This document shows, piece after piece, positions 59,685 through 64,000 of a stretch of 64,000 bases of DNA. Numbering within the stretch: the first letter of the stretch is position 1; each line of letters opens with the position of its first letter. The DNA lies in the NCBI GenBank assembly GCA_036583965.1, contig JAZBQD010000026.1, positions 1,488,001-1,552,000 of the forward strand, in the 5' to 3' direction. The DNA comes from Prunella strophiata. Its lineage: Eukaryota > Chordata > Aves > Passeriformes > Prunellidae. The position numbers were made by a program, and so were the translations under genes. The notes beneath the pieces were generated by a model that searched no databases, had not been told where the DNA came from, and worked only from the letters and a program-made list of their open reading frames with translations.

Positions 59685-59703
59685 AAAAAAAAAAAAAAAA
59701 AAA
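59685..59703. repeat. Poly-A homopolymer (19 A)
   Basis: An A run immediately left of the 13-bp array, preceded by AAAAAGG. It marks the array's left border. Confidence 0.9.
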
Positions 59704-59715
59704 GCTCTTCTCTGT

Positions 59716-62700
59716 CTTGCTCCTGAATGCTGTTCCTGAGTGCTGCTCCTGAATCCTGTCCCTGAATCCTGTCCCTAAATGCTGTTCCTGAGTGCTGCTC
59801 CTGAATCCTGTCCCTGAATCCTGCCCCTGGATCCTGCCCCGAATCCTGCCCCTGAATCCTGTCCCTGAATCCTATTCCTGAATCCTGTCCCTAAATGCTG
59901 TTCCTGAGTGCTGCTCCTGAATCCTGTCCCTGAATCCTGTCCCTGAATCCTGTCCCTAAATCCTGTCCCTGAATCCTGTCCCTAAATGCTGTTCCTGAGT
60001 GCTGCTCCTGAATCCTGTCCCTGAATCCTGCCCCTGAATCCTGCCCCTGAATCCTGTCCCTGAATCCTGCCCCTGAATCCTGTCCCTGAATCATGCCCCT
60101 AAATCCTGTCCCTGACTCCTGTCCCTTTATCCTGTCCCTAAATCCTGTCCCTGAATCCTATTCCTGAATCCTGTCCCTGAATCCTATTCCTGAATCCTGT
60201 CCCTTTATCCTGTTCCTGAATACTGTTCCTGAATCCTGCTGCCCCTGAGTGCTGCCCCTGACTCCTGTCCCTGACTCCTGTCCCTAAATCCTGTCCCTGA
60301 ATCCTGTCCCTAAATCCTGTCCCTGAATCCTGTCCCTAAATGCTGTTCCTGAGTGCTGCTCCTGAATCCTGTCCCTAAATGCTGTTCCTGAGTGCTGCTC
60401 CTGAATCCTGTCCCTGAATCCTGTCCCTAAATCCTGTCCCTGAATCCTGTCCCTAAATGCTGTTCCTGAGTGCTGCTCCTGAATCCTGTCCCTAAATGCT
60501 GTTCCTGAGTGCTGCTCCTGAATCCTGTCCCTGAATCCTATTCCTGAATCCTGTCCCTAAATCCTGTCCCTGAATCCTGTCCCTGAATCCTGTCCCTAAA
60601 TCCTGTCCCTGAATCCTATTCCTGAATCCTGTCCCTGAATCCTGTCCCTAAATGCTGTTCCTGAGTGCTGCTCCTGAATCCTGTCCCTAAATGCTGTTCC
60701 TGAGTGCTGCTCCTGAATCCTGTCCCTAAATCCTGTCCCTGAATCCTGTCCCTAAATGCTGTTCCTGAGTGCTGCTCCTGAATCCTGTCCCTAAATGCTG
60801 TTCCTGAGTGCTGCTCCTGAATCCTGTCCCTGACTCCTGTCCCTAAATCCTGTCCCTGAATCCTGTCCCTGAATCCTGTCCCTAAATGCTGTTCCTGAGT
60901 GCTGCTCCTGAATCCTGTCCCTAAATGCTGTTCCTGAGTGCTGCTCCTGAATCCTGTCCCTGAATCCTGTCCCTGAATCCTGTCCCTAAATCCTGTCCCT
61001 GAATCCTGTCCCTGAATCCTGTCCCTAAATCCTGTCCCTGAATCCTGTCCCTAAATGCTGTTCCTGAGTGCTGCTCCTGAATCCTGTCCCTAAATGCTGT
61101 TCCTGAGTGCTGCTCCTGAATCCTGTCCCTAAATGCTGTTCCTGAGTGCTGCTCCTGAATCCTGTCCCTAAATCCTGTCCCTGAATCCTGTCCCTAAATG
61201 CTGTTCCTGAGTGCTGCTCCTGAATCCTGTCCCTAAATGCTGTTCCTGAGTGCTGCTCCTGAATCCTGTCCCTAAATGCTGTTCCTGAGTGCTGCTCCTG
61301 AATCCTGTCCCTGAATCCTGTCCCTGAATCCTGTCCCTAAATGCTGTTCCTGAGTGCTGCTCCTGAATCCTGTCCCTAAATGCTGTTCCTGAGTGCTGCT
61401 CCTGAATCCTGTCCCTGAATCCTGTCCCTGAATCCTGTCCCTAAATCCTGTCCCTGAATCCTGTCCCTAAATGCTGTTCCTGAGTGCTGCTCCTGAATCC
61501 TGTCCCTGAATCCTGTCCCTAAATGCTGTTCCTGAGTGCTGCTCCTGAATCCTGTCCCTAAATGCTGTTCCTGAGTGCTGCTCCTGAATCCTGTCCCTGA
61601 ATCCTGTCCCTAAATGCTGTTCCTGAGTGCTGCTCCTGAATCCTGTCCCTGAATCCTGTCCCTAAATGCTGTTCCTGAGTGCTGCTCCTGAATCCTGTCC
61701 CTGAATCCTGTCCCTAAATGCTGTTCCTGAGTGCTGCTCCTGAATCCTGTCCCTAAATCCTGTCCCTGAATCCTGTCCCTAAATGCTGTTCCTGAGTGCT
61801 GCTCCTGAATCCTGTCCCTAAATGCTGTTCCTGAGTGCTGCTCCTGAATCCTGTCCCTAAATCCTGTCCCTGAATCCTGTCCCTAAATGCTGTTCCTGAG
61901 TGCTGCTCCTGAATCCTGTCCCTAAATGCTGTTCCTGAGTGCTGCTCCTGAATCCTGTCCCTAAATGCTGTTCCTGAGTGCTGCTCCTGAATCCTGTCCC
62001 TAAATGCTGTTCCTGAGTGCTGCTCCTGAATCCTGTCCCTAAATGCTGTTCCTGAGTGCTGCTCCTGAATCCTGTCCCTAAATCCTGTCCCTGAATCCTG
62101 TCCCTAAATGCTGTTCCTGAGTGCTGCTCCTGAATCCTGTCCCTAAATGCTGTTCCTGAGTGCTGCTCCTGAATCCTGTCCCTAAATGCTGTTCCTGAGT
62201 GCTGCTCCTGAATCCTGTCCCTAAATCCTGTCCCTGAATCCTGTCCCTAAATGCTGTTCCTGAGTGCTGCTCCTGAATCCTGTCCCTGAATCCTGTCCCT
62301 AAATGCTGTTCCTGAGTGCTGCTCCTGAATCCTGTCCCTAAATGCTGTTCCTGAGTGCTGCTCCTGAATCCTGTCCCTAAATGCTGTTCCTGAGTGCTGC
62401 TCCTGAATCCTGTCCCTAAATCCTGTCCCTGAATCCTGTCCCTAAATGCTGTTCCTGAGTGCTGCTCCTGAATCCTGTCCCTGAATCCTGTCCCTAAATG
62501 CTGTTCCTGAGTGCTGCTCCTGAATCCTGTCCCTGAATCCTGTCCCTAAATGCTGTTCCTGAGTGCTGCTCCTGAATCCTGTCCCTAAATGCTGTTCCTG
62601 AGTGCTGCTCCTGAATCCTGTCCCTAAATGCTGTTCCTGAGTGCTGCTCCTGAATCCTGTCCCTAAATGCTGTTCCTGAGTGCTGCTCCTGAATCCTGTC

Positions 62701-63190
62701 CCTGAATCCTGTCCCTAAATGCTGTTCCTGAGTGCTGCTCCTGAATCCTGTCCCTAAATGCTGTTCCTGAGTGCTGCTCCTGAATCCTGTCCCTAAATCC
62801 TGTCCCTGACTCCTGTCCCTTTATCCTGTCCCTAAATCCTGTCCCTGAATCCTGTCCCTGAATCCTGTCCCTAAATGCTGTTCCTGAGTGCTGCTCCTGA
62901 ATCCTGTCCCTGAATCCTGTCCCTAAATGCTGTTCCTGAGTGCTGCTCCTGAATCCTGACCCTGAATGCTGCCCCTGGATCCTGCCCCGAATCCTGCCCC
63001 TGAATCCTGTCTCTGAATCCTGTCCCTAAATCCTGTCCCTGAATCCTGTCCCTGAATCCTGTCCCTAAATCCTGTCCCTGAATCCTGTCCCTAAATGCTG
63101 TTCCTGAGTGCTGCTCCTGAATCCTGTCCCTAAATGCTGTTCCTGAGTGCTGCTCCTGAATCCTGTCCCTGAATCCTGTCCCTAAATGCT
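59716..63190. repeat. 13-bp minisatellite with 39-bp higher-order unit, ~3.47 kb
   Basis: The basic unit is CTGAATCCTGTCC (13 bp). Variant units CTAAATGCTGTTC and CTGAGTGCTGCTC combine with it in fixed order into a 39-bp trimer (AAATGCTGTTCCTGAGTGCT followed by GCTCCTGAATCCTGTCCCT). Trimers alternate with runs of single basic units across roughly 267 13-mers. Divergent copies (CTTTATCC, CTGGATCC, CTATTCC) cluster at both ends, as expected when the centre is homogenised. There is no long open frame except a short minus-strand one at 59891-60094. The array ends 437 bp before the next coding exon. Confidence 0.97.

Positions 63191-64000
<810 letters not shown>

Overview
The window is vertebrate nuclear DNA, almost certainly avian. 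Coding sequence occurs as short exons with GT-AG introns. The only dispersed repeats I recognise are CR1-type LINE fragments carrying bird-style 3' ends. The remaining intronic DNA is repeat-poor apart from minisatellites. I cannot name the species. A passerine-like genome fits, but this is an inference, and CR1 also occurs in other sauropsids.

One gene is recognisable: ARHGEF9 (collybistin), on the plus strand. Six consecutive internal coding exons (26482-26661, 38398-38589, 45397-45576, 48043-48275, 52688-52817, 63627-63758) join without a frame break into 1,047 nt, or 349 codons. By my recollection of the 516-residue human isoform they correspond to residues 4-352: the SH3 domain, the SH3-DH linker, the whole DH (RhoGEF) domain and the start of the PH domain. 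The tiny first coding exon (residues 1-3) and the exons for the rest of PH and the C-terminus are not identified and probably lie outside the window. In the family this protein is a Cdc42-type GEF and adaptor that brings gephyrin, and with it glycine and GABA-A receptors, to inhibitory postsynaptic membranes.

Layout. 1-26481 is sequence upstream of the SH3 exon, probably intron 1. It holds no coding exon I can support, one 500-bp assembly gap (4900-5399), a short 13-bp tandem repeat (645-697) and three CR1 fragments. 26662-63626 holds five introns filled with tandem arrays: an 18-bp array (31492-33272), an 80-bp array (38578-39600), a degenerate ~20-bp array (41033-41575), a TGGA tetranucleotide array (42465-43590), an AT-rich array (47685-47835), a 39-bp array (48295-49165) and a 13-bp/39-bp array (59716-63190). 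Together these are about 9 kb of a 37-kb stretch. 63759-64000 is the start of the next intron.

The most unusual feature is the 80-bp array in intron 3. Each unit copies the last ~33 nt of the preceding exon together with its 5' splice site, so the real donor is followed by twelve near-identical decoy donors. In intron 5, a 39-bp array beside the next-but-one exon carries acceptor-like sequence in most units and keeps the exon's reading frame open for about 1 kb. The very long open frames at 31-33 kb and 42-43.6 kb are by-products of tandem repeats, not genes.
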